Source of the DNA: Coptis chinensis
Taxonomy: Eukaryota; Streptophyta; Magnoliopsida; Ranunculales; Ranunculaceae
Direction of reading: 5' to 3'
DNA length: 64,000 nucleotides
Assembly (NCBI GenBank): GCA_015680905.1
Contig: CM027377.1
Span: forward strand, 55,821,501 to 55,885,500
Both the position numbers and the translations under genes were made by a program. The notes under the pieces are model-generated. The model searched no databases. It was not told the DNA's origin and was given only the letters and a program-made list of their open reading frames with translations. Of this stretch, positions 10,550-23,277 are shown piece after piece; position 1 is the first letter of the stretch; each line of letters begins with the position of its first letter.

Positions 10550-12376
10550 TGTTGGGGGAGATGAAACTGAACCAAATAATGGCTGCCTACGTACCCAAGA
10601 TCTATTCTCTAGGGATCAAGTTTCAACGTAGTTCCTTATGAAAAATAATGTGGTATTTATATAGGTAGAGTAGAGAGTCCTTGTAGCTCAAGTAATCTTG
10701 TTGCTTGAGTAATTGTGATAGAATATAACTGTCAACTGATAATTATCTTTTTGATAAGAAATGAATCTGGACATAAATCAACGTACATTAGTGGCAAGTC
10801 ATGTGACTAAAGTTCAGCCTTAGACACATGAGTTAATGGGCCTGTACATTGATCCATGATATTGCGAATTGGGCTTTAGCCCTGTTGATTAAATGAATAA
10901 AATAGAGACCCCTACTAATGGACGTTTTCCACGTAGGTATGGGTCGAAACACCGCCCCCTCTTTGGCATGCGAACGAAGTTCACATGGCAAAGAAGAGAA
11001 GATAAATCACGAAAAACTGTGAAATAATAAAAGAGTAAGCGGAGTGTATAACAAAGTGTCGTGTGAACGTGAACGATAAGAAAAATGGACAATCGGGAAA
11101 AATTCGTGAATTAGCGGAAATGAAAAAATGTCAAATTAACGTATACGGGACGCAATGACGTAGTTAAATAAAAATGGCCGAAAACGCACAGATAGAATAA
11201 AAGATGCACATAAATAAAATTGCAAAAGAAATTGATTGGTGAAAACTGTACCGAACGCGTCACGTGATAATGCAAAATTTGAATTCGACGAAGCGTGCTA
11301 ACGGAATAGCGATATTTGGATTATACCGTTGAAAATTAAACGTAGGGGCAGTATAGTAATAATAATAAAAAAAGGAAGTTAAACAGTAATTGGACTCAAA
11401 GTGTTCGAATGAGATAAGAATTGAGAGTAGAGATGAAGTCGGAGTTGGAGAAGAATTCCACCAGCAATGGAAAACCCGCACGTAATCATATATAAGTGCT
11501 GGGGCCGTATATCCCACTCCATAAAAAATACTTTACGTTCATCCAACAAAACAGACGTAGGCAAGAGAAGTTTTGAAGCTTGTTCTATCTTCGCTTTGAC
11601 TAGCCAGGTATGTTCTCTCACCATCGGCTCTTCTGCATCTATTTTTCCCTCGCGAATACCACAAAAGTTGACTAAAAATTCAATAACGTGAAGATCTTTG
11701 GTCTAGCATCTGGTAATTATTGTAAACGTGTATCGCTGATCATCACCTGTCTATCACGAAGGAAACCATCCAACTTCCTGATCTCATTGACGAACCTTTA
11801 GAGAGAGAAAAGTTACGAGTGATAATCCGAGAAAAAACAAAAGTTGGTGTCGAAGGAGAAAAAAGGTTAGCACGGTGTCTGTTAAGTTTTACGGTCCTCT
11901 TGTTTTCAGGGAACCCTTCTTCTCATCTTTTTCATCCCAACTGAAGAAACCCAACTGGTGTCACCCCTAGTCTGTGTGCCCATTACAAAACTGCCTGAAA
12001 TTTCAGCAGCTTTGGGAGTAATATCGGCGAAGAACTCCACATCAGAACACGACTGCGCAACAAGTACCAAATCGGAATAACGAAAAACACAATTGGATTT
12101 GTCGGGTTTTGTGGTCGCCGTTCGCGGATGGAAAAAAAAAAAAGAAAAAAAGTAAAAAGAACGAAACTCGGACATCACGAGAGATGATGGTGGCGCCAGT
12201 AACCAAAACTGGTTTTAAGTTTTGAAACAAAACATGATACGGTGCAGCTCCCACAAAGGAAGGGCATCGTAACCGTTGTTACATAAACTGGTTCGGTGTA
12301 CTCGGAAGAGTTAACAACAAACAAGATACGGTGAAACGCCCTCCAAGGAAGGGCACTGTACCTGTGTCCCATTGAG
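10550..12376 (-). repeat. Probable 3' LTR / 3' non-coding region of T
   Basis: Starts with TGTTGGGGGAG and has no coding content. An approximately 45-base unit occurs twice about 90 bases apart (12226-12271 and 12316-12360, sharing gatacggtg and ggaagggca). A short ctgacccgatttttga unit recurs just downstream at 12410-12470. Because the other LTR of T is not in the window, the exact LTR boundaries cannot be fixed. Confidence 0.4.
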
Positions 12377-14746
12377 TTGGCCTGGTTCGTCCTTGTGGAC
12401 TCAGTGAACCCGATTTTTGAGCAATCTGACCCGATTTTTGACCTATCTGACCCGGTTTTATTTTCTTTTTTTTCAGGTAGAAACTACCGTACTATACACA
12501 AAAAAACACTCGAGCAGAAAAACTCAATGACGATCGCAGACTTGGTGAGGTGGAAAGAAGGTGACAGGTACAGCGACTACCTGGAACCACGTCGATGGTC
12601 GCTGAAGGAAATACAGAAAATACTAGGACTCGAGAAATTTGAGATTGATGAAGTGTATGAATTTGAAACGAAAGTCGAAGAAGATGAAGTAGTAATGGCT
12701 TACACACAATTAAATTGCAGGAATGCAATTCCATTGAGCAAAGAAATTACACAATTATTGGAGTGGTGGCAAATAGCACCGGGACAACTACCAATATCGT
12801 TCTGGTTGATCTTTACGAGAGCGCACCGTTTACAAAATGAATTTAACAGAAGGTTCGGGGCTCAAGAAATCTTCGCGTTGATATGACCGAAAGCCATACT
12901 GACGAAAGGGTACATAAAATCTGAAGTTGAATTCAAGGATTCAAACAGAAGTTTTAAAGGGTTCCCAAAAATATACACCGGATGGGATAGATTTCTGTAC
13001 CGCTTGCAAGGGATGTGGAATCCGACAGAGTTTAAAGTGTCGAACAAATTTTGAGGTAAGCCAAAACATAAGTATAGAAAATTGTACTACGAGTAAACTG
13101 TTGACTAACACGAAGTTATTATTGTGTCTAACAGAGAATGCGAGTACACTACCAGACATTGAATTGGACAAGGAAGTGGAGAACAATCTTCGTTTCTTCT
13201 TTCATGAATGCTCTGATGAAAGATTGGTAGATATGAGCTACTTTGATGATATCGTTGATTTCCAACATTATGGGGGTATCGAACAACGGTCCGATAGGTC
13301 CAAGGAGACACATAGTGAAATGGCGAAGAAGAGTAAGAGTCTCAGAAATGCAATATTTGGCAGCGACAGCAATAGTGAAAAAGAAGATGGAACGGAGTTA
13401 ACACAGCGAGAACTAGTGCTGAGTTTGCCAAGCTAAAAAAGCGAATTGTACAAAAGAAGATATGCTACAAGAAAATGGGCGAACGGAGACCAAGAGAGAC
13501 AACCAACGTTACAATGTATGATGCCTCGAGGGACAAGACTACAATGCACAAAACATCCCAGATGAAATATAATACATACGCAGCATCAAGAAGAAAAGAT
13601 ATGTACCGTAGAAAATATAGATATGTAAAAGTGTGGTGAGATGTAATATCTCGCTTTGGTTTGGTATACACAGGAAAAGAATGGCGGGGAAAAGAACGAA
13701 ACAGTGATACTTACAAAAGATAGTGAAGCGAAGAACACAAAGTCGGTGAAAGAAAATAAACTGCAAAGCAAAATGCAGGAGCAAAGAATCCAACAACCAC
13801 TGGCAAGTACTGTCAGGGGTAATACTACTCATGGAGGAAAACCACAGAATCTGTTAACCGTAAGTTGACCGTTGATTTTTACTATTTTGTTAGGACGGTA
13901 AAGAAAATTTGTGTCCAACACTAAACCGATGAAAATTGCAGATGAAGCAGAGATGTTCAAGCTTGGAAGACAAAGTGAAGGGATCGCCCGGGATTATGCC
14001 AATGGAAAGGCTCGAAAAATATCAAAAATGTGACCAGAATACGGAGAACATCGGAGAATATGACAGAGCAATGTCAATGATTTTCGATAGTATAAACCAG
14101 GTATGATAGTATTATTTTTATCAGTTATTGCAAACTTGTGTTTAAGTCTGAAAAATGATGAAATCAGATATTTTTCGCCGCAGGTTAAAACGGCGGTAGT
14201 ACGGGCCAAAGAAATTCATGAAAAAGTCACGAAGAAAAATATCGTTCCGAATGAAGTCAATGCCTTAGAAGAAATAGAGAAAGTGAAGATACTCAACCAA
14301 AAATTGGAGGAGGCAAACAAAGCGTTAAAAGCGGAACCATCGAGAGTTAGTTAAGATCGAAAACAAAAACTTAACCGAGCGGACGAAGAAGCGAGGAGAG
14401 ATCGTCTGAAAGAATTTGGGAAAGCCTGTGAGATAATGGATGAACACAAACACTTAGAAGCAGATGTGATAGAATTGAAGTCACTCGTGGGCGACCAAAG
14501 ATCGAACTTAAACGCGCAAAAAGAGGTAGAGAAAAATAACAAGCGAATGACGATTTAAACGAGCTGCCGGCCAAGATCACGTGCAAATGGCACATCGTGA
14601 ATCGCCTCAGAAGACAACCGACGAGACTTTAATAGAAAAGGGAGATGAACTAGAACGTGAGAAGATGAATTACAAAGATTTGTACGAATTGTATATGCGA
14701 AAAGTTGGGAAGAAACCATTGGATTTCCCCAAACCAATGATCATGT
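12377..14746 (+). pseudogene. Antisense ORF region of T (plant transposon-protein / PMD-like)
   Basis: The plus-strand frames run opposite to T's pol. The first part (about 12533-12886) has the sequence LSKEITQLLEWWQIAPGQLP, resembling the putative plant transposon protein domain (Transposase_28 type: PL..F...L..Y.IAPGQL.P.SW). A later part (about 14200-14560) is Lys/Glu-rich and coiled-coil-like. Gene-like intron borders are suggested between blocks. Extra antisense ORFs between pol and the 3' LTR are known in Tat elements; their role is not established. It is decayed, with several interruptions. Confidence 0.6.
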
Positions 14747-15479
14747 GATTGCGAGTATGTAATACCGTAGAGCTAAAAATTCTTTTTATGAAAATAAAAA
14801 TAAAGTATATGTTGGCTATTGAATATCATTGCGATGTCAGATAACATATCTGTATAAAACTTAGTGTTGTTGATTTATGAATGTAAAAGAACGAGCCACC
14901 CCCATGTAGAGAGAAAAACCTCCCAATATAGAACCATTGGAGAAAGTTATTGAAAGGCAAAGGGGACATGATCGTCCTCAATGAACCTAGCTATTCAGGT
15001 GTTAAAATATTTGTACCGAACGTGAAGCAAGGCCCCATTAACCGCTTGGAGTTGTCACAGTTCAAAGTCGCCACCGCGTGCATCGGGACCAAACTAAAAC
15101 ACAACGCCATTGCCTTAGTAGTGGAATTAGCACGGATATTGTATTGTGGGAGTATTGCAATAATTGTTCCGAGCAAGAATAACCATCTTATTGACTCTGA
15201 TTTCCGTCAAGTAGGCATGAATGCGACTTACTTGGACCGAAAAAGGCATAATATGGATGACCTTTCTGGAATGAACGTTAATGAATGACATTGTTGAACG
15301 TAAGAGTACAGAAGAATAGAGTAATGTAAAATGACAACCAAACTAAGAGAATGGAAGTTGAATGTCTTTATTGATGGATAAAATAGAACGAACTACATAG
15401 ATGGATATATTTGATATTGATGGAGTAATGTAAAAATGCAAAAAATTTCCTAACGGTAAAACTTGCGAAGGTGGTAAGC
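14747..15479. other. Spacer between antisense ORF region and integrase of T
   Basis: Holds one plus-strand open frame (14950-15288, 112 codons) with no family I recognise. It may be a further piece of the antisense ORF region or a chance frame. Otherwise non-coding. Confidence 0.35.
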
Positions 15480-16982
15480 ATTTCATGGCTTCTCTATCAT
15501 TCTTCCAGAAATAGTACGGAGGAAATATGACCCCTTAGATGCTGGACGATCTATGATGTAGGGTCCTTGCTAATTTTCTCCAAACTTTCCTGATTCTATA
15601 AGCTTTGGGTTTCTACAGAGAACCCAGTCTTCAGTAGCAAAAGACTTAGGACGGATCTTCTTGTCGTAATTCCGTTTCATGTCAGCTTGATACTTAATAA
15701 GCTGTTGTAGTCCCTCGTGAGCTTAACCTCATCAATAAGAGCTTTTGACCGAGCCAAAGTAAGCGTCATTGGAACTGTTTCAACAAAGAATCGACCGAGA
15801 TGTACCGAAATCAGTTCAGTAAAGATCGCTTCAAAGACCATATGCAAGGTTAAAAGGTGATAATGCAGTTGAATATTTTGGCGTTGTCCTATAAGCCCAC
15901 AAGACAACTGGTAACTCCTTGACCCAATTTCCTTTGGCGCCAGTCAAACGCCTCTTTAGGTTGGCCAAAATCACCTTATTGGTGACTTCGGCCTGCCCAT
16001 TGGCTTGTGGATGATAAGGTGCGGAGAAGTTATGCCGTATCTTCAAATTAGCACGAAACGACGAATTTCTTCAAGGATCAAATTGTTTACCATTATCTGA
16101 TACAAGTGCCACAGGGATGCCAAAACGACAAACAATATTTCTCCATAAAAACATTTTGACGTTGGAAGCATGGATTTGGACCAAAGGCTTTGCTTCTACC
16201 CATTTGGTAAAGTAATCGGTTGCCACAAGAAGGAATCGTATACTACCTGGAGCTTTAGGTAAAGGGCCAATAATGTCTAAACCCCACTTGGCAAATGGCC
16301 ATGGGCTTAGCATGGGATGCAACTCAGTAACAGGGATTTTACTCATATTGTCGTGCTTTTGGCATGGCTCACACCTCTCAGATAGGTGTTTTGCATCCTA
16401 TTGCATCTTTGGCCACCAATAGCCCTGTGTCATAGCCTTATGAGCTAAACTTCGTCCCTTGGAGTGGCTTCCGCATAAGCCGGAGTGAATCTCTTCCAAA
16501 ATTTGAAGTCCTTCCTGTTTTGAGAGGCATCGCAACATAGGGTGTAAGTCTGAGCCTTTGTGATATAATTGCAAACTTCCGTCAGTAACAGAAATCACCA
16601 AAAATTTCCATGCATCGCGTTTGATTATTTCAGCGAGTTTTGGTTCTGGCGGAAGTGAAGAAACTTGCAAGTAGTGGATATAAGGAAGACGCCAATCTTG
16701 CGTATCGGAGATCATCACTGGATCTGATATTATCATATCGGGAACTTCAGGACTATCATCTGCTTCATGTACCAACTCACTATCTGTTTCGGGAGCAAAT
16801 TCAGGAGGAACAAATGGATCTACAGATTCTAATGGAAGATCCAAAATATGGTCATGTTGTGAATGTTCCATCTCCCTTTTCCGCTTCCGAGTCATGATTG
16901 GTGCGATTATACGTGGGTCGTATTTTGCTGTTGCGTACAAGCAAAACAAGTAATTGATTTCATGTACATACAAGTCATGCAA
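15480..16982 (-). pseudogene. Integrase of T
   Basis: On the minus strand: an H2C2-like zinc-binding stretch (about 16500-16400: LQILEEIHSGLCGSHSKGRS), then the integrase core with WGLDIIGPLPKAPG, LLVATDYFTKWVEA, a VSDNGKQF motif and HPQANGQAEVTNK. The C-terminal GD-V-L-like region lies at about 15480-15680. Integrase would insert the element's cDNA into host DNA. The family is clearly Ty3-gypsy, Tat-like. The coding region is broken in a few places. Confidence 0.9.
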
Positions 16983-16999
16983 TTCTTTTTCGGTAAAGT

Positions 17000-18000
17000 C
17001 AATGCTTGGCTATTTCTGGAACTCCACAGTGATGTGTCTTGACTCTTCGCTTCTAACGGCGGCAGAGAGATAAGCCAATGAATCAGCATGACGTATGTCA
17101 TTTCGGGGTCTTTGAGTGATAGAGATGCTATCAAATTGTCGAGCAAGGCTATGTATCAAACCAAGATAAGTCGCCATACGGTCATCTCTTGCTTCAAAAG
17201 ACCCGCCAAACTGATTGGCCACAAAGCGAGAATCCGTGTATAACTAGAGCTTTCGTGCCCCCAATTTCAAAGCTGTTCTCAAGGCACAAACGGCAGCCTC
17301 ATACTCGGCTTCGTTATTTGAAGCGGCGAAGCCAAGTCGCACAGATTTCACAATCTTCTCTCCGCCGGGTTTAACAAAAATGCATCCAATTTTAGACCCA
17401 GATTTATTATGGGAGCTATCTGAATAAACAATCCATAGGTTAATGGGATTAGGAATTGCGTTTGCAAGTTGGTCTTCGTCGCCCCCAGTTATTGGTGGCA
17501 GAATGTCTTCCATAGATTCTTCTTGGCGCAAGAAATTGTCAATAGGAGAATCATCAATTGGAAAATCAGCTATCAAAGAAGCTAGAGCATGTCCTTTTTC
17601 AGCAGTACGACTTTCAAAGACAATGCTATATGCACTAAGATAACTTTCCCATTCGGATAATCTGCTTGATTCCTGTGTATTACGAAAAGATCTTGCGTAA
17701 AGGGATACTCGAGATAAACTCGACCAACCTCCCCGAAGTATGGTTTTAATCGACGAAATGAACCAATGCAAGTGCCATTTTTCCATCTTTGAATAACGAG
17801 ACTCAGCTCCGGTTAACGTCTTACTGATAAAAAGATGGGTCTACCATCATCGACGAAAAGAACAGCACTAACAGCTTGAGTTGTAGCTGCTAGGTATATG
17901 CCAATAGGTTGACCCGTTGAAGGACTTGTCAATATAGGAGGATTGACCAAGTATTTCTTCAGTTGTTGCAATGCCATCTCACAATCAACGTTCCAAGTTG
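17000..18000 (-). pseudogene. RNase H and second (archaeal-type) RNase H of T
   Basis: About 18000-17640 carries remnants of the ordinary Ty3-gypsy RNase H following RT. About 17480-17020 carries a second RNase H with VYSDSSHNKSGSKIG and FAASNNEAEYEA, the signature of the archaeal-type RNase H acquired by Tat elements. The pair of RNase H domains supports the Tat assignment. It is decayed. Confidence 0.8.
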
Positions 18001-18009
18001 CTGCCCCCT

Positions 18010-18846
18010 TTAAAGTCTGGAAGAAGGGATGACAACGATCGGAATATTTAGAAATAAATCTATGAAGATGCGCCGACTAGTAAGTCGTTGAATTTCCTTC
18101 TTATTTTTTGGTGATGGCATATCAATAACGGCACGTATCTGATCAGGATTAGCCTCAATACCTCTACGAGTCATGAGGTATCCCAGAAATTTTCCAGAAG
18201 AAAGGCCAAAAGAACATTTGGCGGGATTGAGTCTCATGTTATACTTGTTAAGCCTATCAAAAACAAGTTGAAGATCGGAAAGATGATCACCAGTAAGCTT
18301 TGATTTAACGACTATATCATCGATATAAGCCTCCATTATTTTTCCCAGTAGATCGGAAAAAATTGTATTGATAAGCTTTTGGTAGGTTACATCGGCATTT
18401 TTCAAACCAAAAGGCATAACATTGTAGCAGAAAATGCCTTGGTCGGTAATGAAAGCGGTGAACTCTTGGTCATCCACATTCAAAGAGATTTGGTAGTACC
18501 CTGAAGAAGCATCCATGAAAGATAAGCGTTGGAATCCCGAAGTGGCATCCACTAGTTCGGAAATTCGTGGCAATGGATACGGATGAATCGGACAAGCTGC
18601 GTTAAGGTTTGTAAAGTCAATACAAATTTTGATTTGTCCGTTCTTTTTTGGCACTGCGACGACATTAGCAAGCCATTTTGGGTAAGTAACTCGTCGGATA
18701 AAGTTAATCGCAAGTAGCTTATCAATCTCCTCTTTAACTTTAAGCTTCCGATCGGGTGCCATTCTTCTTGGTTTTTGGTGAACTGCCCTGAAACTTCGAT
18801 CAATGTCAAGTTTATGACAGGCAACAGAAGGGTCTATTCCCGGCAT
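18010..18846 (-). pseudogene. Reverse transcriptase of T
   Basis: A long open minus-strand frame of 278 codons covers the RT domain. It contains VAVPKKNGQIKICIDFTNLN, MDASSGYYQI, MPFGLKNA and the catalytic block AYIDDIVVKS (the YxDD box), then KCSFGLSSGKFLGY. It is the best-preserved coding block of T and typical Ty3-gypsy. RT would copy the element RNA into DNA. Confidence 0.93.
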
Positions 18847-18858
18847 TTCCTCAATTTT

Positions 18859-19326
18859 CTAAGCGAAGATACGCTTATTTCGCTGTAAAAGGGAAACCAA
18901 CTCTTGTTGTTCTATGCTCGATAGTTCAGCGGAAATAAAAGTGGTTTCTTCTGCTGAATCTCCTACTTGCACTTCCAAAAGTCGATCCACTGTAGGCGGC
19001 CCTTGCACATGAGCCTCAATATTATAGATGGAGGGCACGCCGCTTGGCAACTGTAACTTGGGCAGGGCGCTTGCAAGGATTGTATTACCTCGAACTTCAG
19101 ATTTTTTATAGTCATCCATTGCTTTGTAATGACAGGCATGGGCAGATACCTGGTCACTACGAACCTTGCAAATATGCCCAGATAATGGGAACTTGACACA
19201 CTGATGAAATGTGGAGACTACAGCCCCCATGGAATGTATCCAATCTCTGCCCAAAATTGCGTTATAGTGGGAACGACAGTGGAAAGAGCCTTCTGAGCCG
19301 GTCTTTTTTATATAAAATAGTCCCAA
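18859..19326 (-). pseudogene. Protease C-terminal part of T
   Basis: Contains YNAILGRDWIHSMGA, matching the Y.ailGRp.l...a block that closes Tat proteases, followed by HQCVKFP and the linker to RT. The active-site half and gag are not present; sequence from another LTR begins at 19327. Confidence 0.8.
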
Positions 19327-19659
19327 ATCCGAGGTAGGAGTCCAAAGATATGGATTTTTGAAGTCCTGTTGACTTTTCTTTAGCTTTCTAATCCGGTTTG
19401 ACTTTCACTTAACAGCTTTGACTTGGGCTTTTTAAGGGCTTTTCCTCCATGAAACTTGGGCTTTCTTCATAGAACTTCCATAGCAATCACTTTAGCTCCT
19501 TTTAGCGCCTAATTAGTAACGAATTGACATTTATTCAACTCCGAAACCTGAAATACTCAAAAGCACGTAATTAGTGATAAACCTATATTATTAATAACAT
19601 AATTGGCTAAATAAAAATACTATTAAAGGGTTTAAACTACAGTTTTGGGCTCTTATCAC
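19327..19659 (-). repeat. LTR fragment of an Athila-type element, reverse orientation
   Basis: Read from 19659 downwards it starts TGATAAGAGCCCAAAACTGT and follows the LTRs of A and D for about 330 bases before stopping at T. It has a right-hand terminus next to element A coding sequence (19660). It is therefore a separate LTR inserted in A and cut by, or joined to, T. No remainder was found left of 10550. Confidence 0.6.
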
Positions 19660-20416
19660 ATCCCTTTACACCATTTCAAAAGAAAAAAAAAATCAACCTC
19701 TATCCCACTAATTCTTCTAACCCACCTATTGAGGAATGTCTTTCATATGTAAAGGACTCTGATGATATAGAACTAAGAAAACTAGTTGAGCACCATTCAC
19801 CCGCCTCACATCTTTATGTCACTCATTCACCTTCCATCACCAATATTCCCCACCCTCCACCTTTTCAAAGGAACCTTGAGTTTGCACATTACCTTTTTGC
19901 TTCTCCTGTGCTTCATGACTTTTTTAAACCCTCCTGATACAAAAATAATACCCAAGGACAAGCCACCTGATCCCATCATTTTTAGATGTGAGATAGTACA
20001 ACAATACCCTTTCAATGAGTTTTATGCTAAACACACGTTCTCATTCTTTCCACCCCTTCTTTCTAACATTTATCCATCTTCCAAGTATTTTCCACAACCA
20101 TTCTTTTTCTCACGATCATTTACTTGGAGACCCTTTCGTTGGAGGAGAAAGAAGAGAGTACACGTTCGATTAGGTTCTAGGTATATCTCTCTCTTTTTTC
20201 ACTAAGTTGCATCATAGAAACTCTTGGTGTTTGATTCTGTTTGGGGGTGCATTCCATGTTAATTATTTATGGAAAGACCCATAACTTTTTCGGTTGTTGA
20301 TATATGGTAAGTAGTATGTATATATATATTATATAAAGTCTCGAGTATCTAACTTTAAAAGACACAAGTTTTTGTACAATACCACCTTTCTGGAGTATAG
20401 TCCACAAATTATTTCA
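19660..20416 (+). pseudogene. Downstream coding region of element A (no pol)
   Basis: Open frames encode an acidic, Pro/His/Phe-rich region ending in SKYFPQPFFFSRSFTWRPF, then a basic tail. The same block occurs in element D (54868-55335, minus), directly after protease. It does not look like RT, RNase H or integrase. It might be a gag-pro extension or an env-position ORF. It is followed by GTTTGGGGGT and non-coding sequence, then CACTA-3. Confidence 0.55.
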
Positions 20417-21135
20417 AACCACTACTAAAAAAAGGGTTTATAAGCTCAGCTAAAAGGTGAGATGTTAGAGTTTTTACCTCGGTTTTCTAAGAAAAAACAA
20501 CCGAGGTAAAATCCACTGAGATAATAGAGTTCTATAAAACTGAGATAATAAGCTACTAAATTATCTCAGTAGTCTGACATCTTATATAAATATATTATCT
20601 CAATTTTCTAAATGAAACTGATATTATATAGAATAAAACTGAGATGAATTGTTGATTGAAACCAACTAGCATGGAACAAAGCTGAGACACTTTTCTAATT
20701 GAGACCGAGATAATATCAAAAAAACAACAGTGATAAATTCTTTTGGGAAGGGCAATCATTGGACAACCTTTTATCTCACCCTTTATTCAGCTAACATAGT
20801 TTGTCATTTTTTTTGGTGCTAGTATTGCTCACTTAATTATGACAACCTACAAATAAAAACCTCTCCCAAACAACCACATTCCCTTTCATATTCATAAACA
20901 TTAACACCAATCAATCAAAAACAACCCAACATAAGTAAATTCTTTGAACAATTTGATTTCATTAAGATAAGAATGAACAATGTTGAACATAACTTCCACA
21001 GAGTACTACTGATCAATTCTCAAGTACTGTATCAACTAATCTTCGAACTATAATAAGACATGGTTTTAACTTTTCTGAATATATTCAGGAAAGGAAACAG
21101 ATGGACGAACCAACAAAAGTCCAATGGTTTTGCAG

Positions 21136-21308
21136 CTTTGTCCAATGAACTGGTCGAGCTCCATTCAGAGATCAACCTTGTCAACAACAACACATGTTCC
21201 CCAAAGTAATGTTAGGAAGATCACAGTTGATCCAGTAAGTGCAGCCACTACACTCACTACCTAAAGCTTGAGCCATTTCTATATTTCCAGAAATTCCAGA
21301 TGCTAAGA
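21136..21308 (-). pseudogene. Captured Na+/Ca2+ exchanger-like (NCX/NCL) fragment
   Basis: The minus strand encodes LASGISGNIEMAQAL and, after a frameshift, ALTGSTVIFLTLLWGTCVVV followed by a short tail and a stop. The pattern SG-SG..E.AQA....LAGSTV..LT..WGTCV.VG matches a membrane helix region of plant EF-hand sodium/calcium exchanger-like proteins. These move Ca2+ or Na+ across cell membranes. Only one exon-sized piece is present. It lies near the left end of CACTA-3, downstream of the GCN1 exons and in the same orientation. The family call is from motif memory. Confidence 0.55.
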
Positions 21309-21579
21309 CACAATAGAAGAAACTAAGTTATTGGTAAATTTGTTTTGGAAATGGAAACTGATCATCCTTAATCAAACTAGAATAGCTTATGCGACGCACC
21401 TTCCTAAGCAACAATTTAGTTCAGACAAATATGTCAAGACTTTGAGTAGATTCGAACCTAAATGAATTTTTCAGACCATGTATATAAAGCTATGAAAAAT
21501 AATTCAAAAGAAATTCATAATAAATAGAAGAAAAGAAGGATAAAACATACGTTTGGGCAGTTAAGAAACTCTAAGTTAC

Positions 21580-22400
21580 TTATGGAACCCTTTTCCCATA
21601 TCTTTTTTCCCCACACTAGTAGCTTCTCTTTTAGCTGGCTTTCTCTGGATAAAATGATTAGGTCTTCCATTATACTACAAGAAAAAAAAGATCCCATATA
21701 AGAATAATAGGTTAACAAAAAATCACAAACAAAATAAAGAAAGAACACAAAATACCATGTCATTTTGGTCATCATAAGCCCGAAAACTGCCCTTTTGCAA
21801 GTTCTGTATTTTGAACGGTAGCAGACTCTGCAACATAAATGCCTTGCTCACTAGACAATGTATTGATCCATATATCGTTCATTATAAACTAATACCAGCC
21901 CATCCAGCGCATCACTGAATTTAAAAGGCCATTCCCCATACAAAATTTAATTCATACCTCCTAGTGAGATCGATACTTAAAAATGACAAATATATTTTGT
22001 ATATTATGCTAGGTTTGAAGAAAGATATCAAACAGCCTACTCCAAAATCGTATAGTTTAACTGGCAAAAAGAAAGGTATAACTAAAATTAATAGAAGGCA
22101 AAAGCAACTTCCTAAATCACAAAACTGTAAAACATAACTATAGGCTAGAAATTTGACTTGAACTTCATTTTCTGAAAGTGTATTATGTAGAAGAAGGTCG
22201 GGAAGCTTGGTCATGTAATCGCTAGACAAACAGAGAAAAATGACAACAAGACAATGTAATAACATCATTAGATGAAGGAAAAAGTAAATCGAGGACTAAC
22301 TCAAGCAAAACCTAAAGCAAATAACCTTCTCAACCTCAACATAAGTGTCTTTGGGAAATATAGACATCAGAGTTGATAAACACTTTAAAGCAGCACTTTA
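21580..22400 (-). pseudogene. Captured GCN1/ILITYHIA-like gene fragment (four exons)
   Basis: GCN1 is a very large HEAT-repeat protein that, on ribosomes, activates the eIF2-alpha kinase GCN2. Four exon-like blocks on the minus strand run in the order of plant GCN1. They are 22400-22326 (AALKCLSTLMSIFPKDTYVE), 22215-22150 (KLPDLLLHNTLSENEVQVKF), 21870-21756 (LSSEQGIYVAESATVQNTEL, then in a shifted frame YDDQNDM), and 21674-21580 (KPAKREATSVGKKDMGKG). Splice borders fit: donors GAAG/GTTAT, ATG/GTATTT and an acceptor TTGTAG. The canonical protein reads ...LSSEQGVYVAES...AKGRFRMYDDQ...GKKD.GK. A one-base frameshift lies in the third exon. Introns are retained, so capture was from genomic DNA. 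Confidence 0.85.
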
Positions 22401-23277
22401 ATTTGTTCCACCGGGATATGACTTATTAACCCCATTGGTCCTAGTAGATCAATCCATGACAAAGAGAAGAAGTTAGCTAAAGTCAGAATCCTGAAAAGAA
22501 GTTCGTTGCCACTCGTAGTATAGGTATAGCAGGTACACTCATATACAACAATGAACAAACCTACTGATTTCCACGCTTAGCGAGTAACAACATTGAACCT
22601 ATCAATGGTCAACTCAACAAGTATATTAAATGGTTATACAACCCACCAGCAAAATTTCAAAATACAAAAACATGTTAACACAAAACAATTCCACGCTCCA
22701 GCAAGTTCTGCCATATTATAAACAAACTTTATCCACATAACAATAACAAAATTAAAGGTTCTAACCAGGTGTGTAACACATAATTTATAGTCATACAACG
22801 GTAAGAGAAAAGCTCTAATAGTTGTTAACCAACCTTAAAGTTTGAATCGGGAATCGGGTGGTGAGAAGGAATCATCTAGCAAAGAAGAATCTGATGATAA
22901 AATAGCATAATCTTTCTACAGATGGCCGGAGTAGACTTGCATCACTAACGGATAAAGTAGTTTAATTATCACTAGAACTGCTCTTATAACTTTTTTCATG
23001 GTATTACACTATTGCATACCACAACTCTAGAGCAAGCAATACAAAATAAACTTATAGACCTTAGCACTAAAAGGTTCTCACATGCGAGTAACAAAAGTGA
23101 ACCTATTTACAATTGAGGAAGCATATGAAATGGTTATACTACCCGGATACAAAATTTCATGACAAAAACCACCTTCTCAGTGTTCGGGAAACCAATTTGA
23201 TATAGTCGTACATACAGGAAAAAAAACATGCTACAAGAAGGCCTTAATTAAAAAAAAGATAGAGTAGTACCTGCTCT

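Larger units (their letters stand above)
10550..19326 (-). mobile_element. Element T: Tat-lineage Ty3-gypsy element with antisense ORF region, broken
   Basis: On the minus strand, from high to low coordinates: protease C-terminus, reverse transcriptase, RNase H, a second archaeal-type RNase H, and integrase. A plus-strand (antisense) ORF region and a probable LTR/3' non-coding region follow at the low end. This order, with the extra RNase H and antisense ORFs between pol and the 3' LTR, is the published hallmark of some Tat elements. The gag half is missing: the element stops at 19326 against an LTR piece of another family. It is broken, with a moderate number of breaks in pol. Left edge set where element A's homology stops and TGTTGGGG begins; no target duplication was found. 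Confidence 0.75.

Noticed and set aside
14950-15288. 112-codon plus-strand ORF as a separate gene
   Set aside because: No recognisable domain. It may belong to T's antisense region, so it is only mentioned there.
16640-17643. Plus-strand ORFs over T's pol
   Set aside because: Shadows of integrase and RNase H; no family features.
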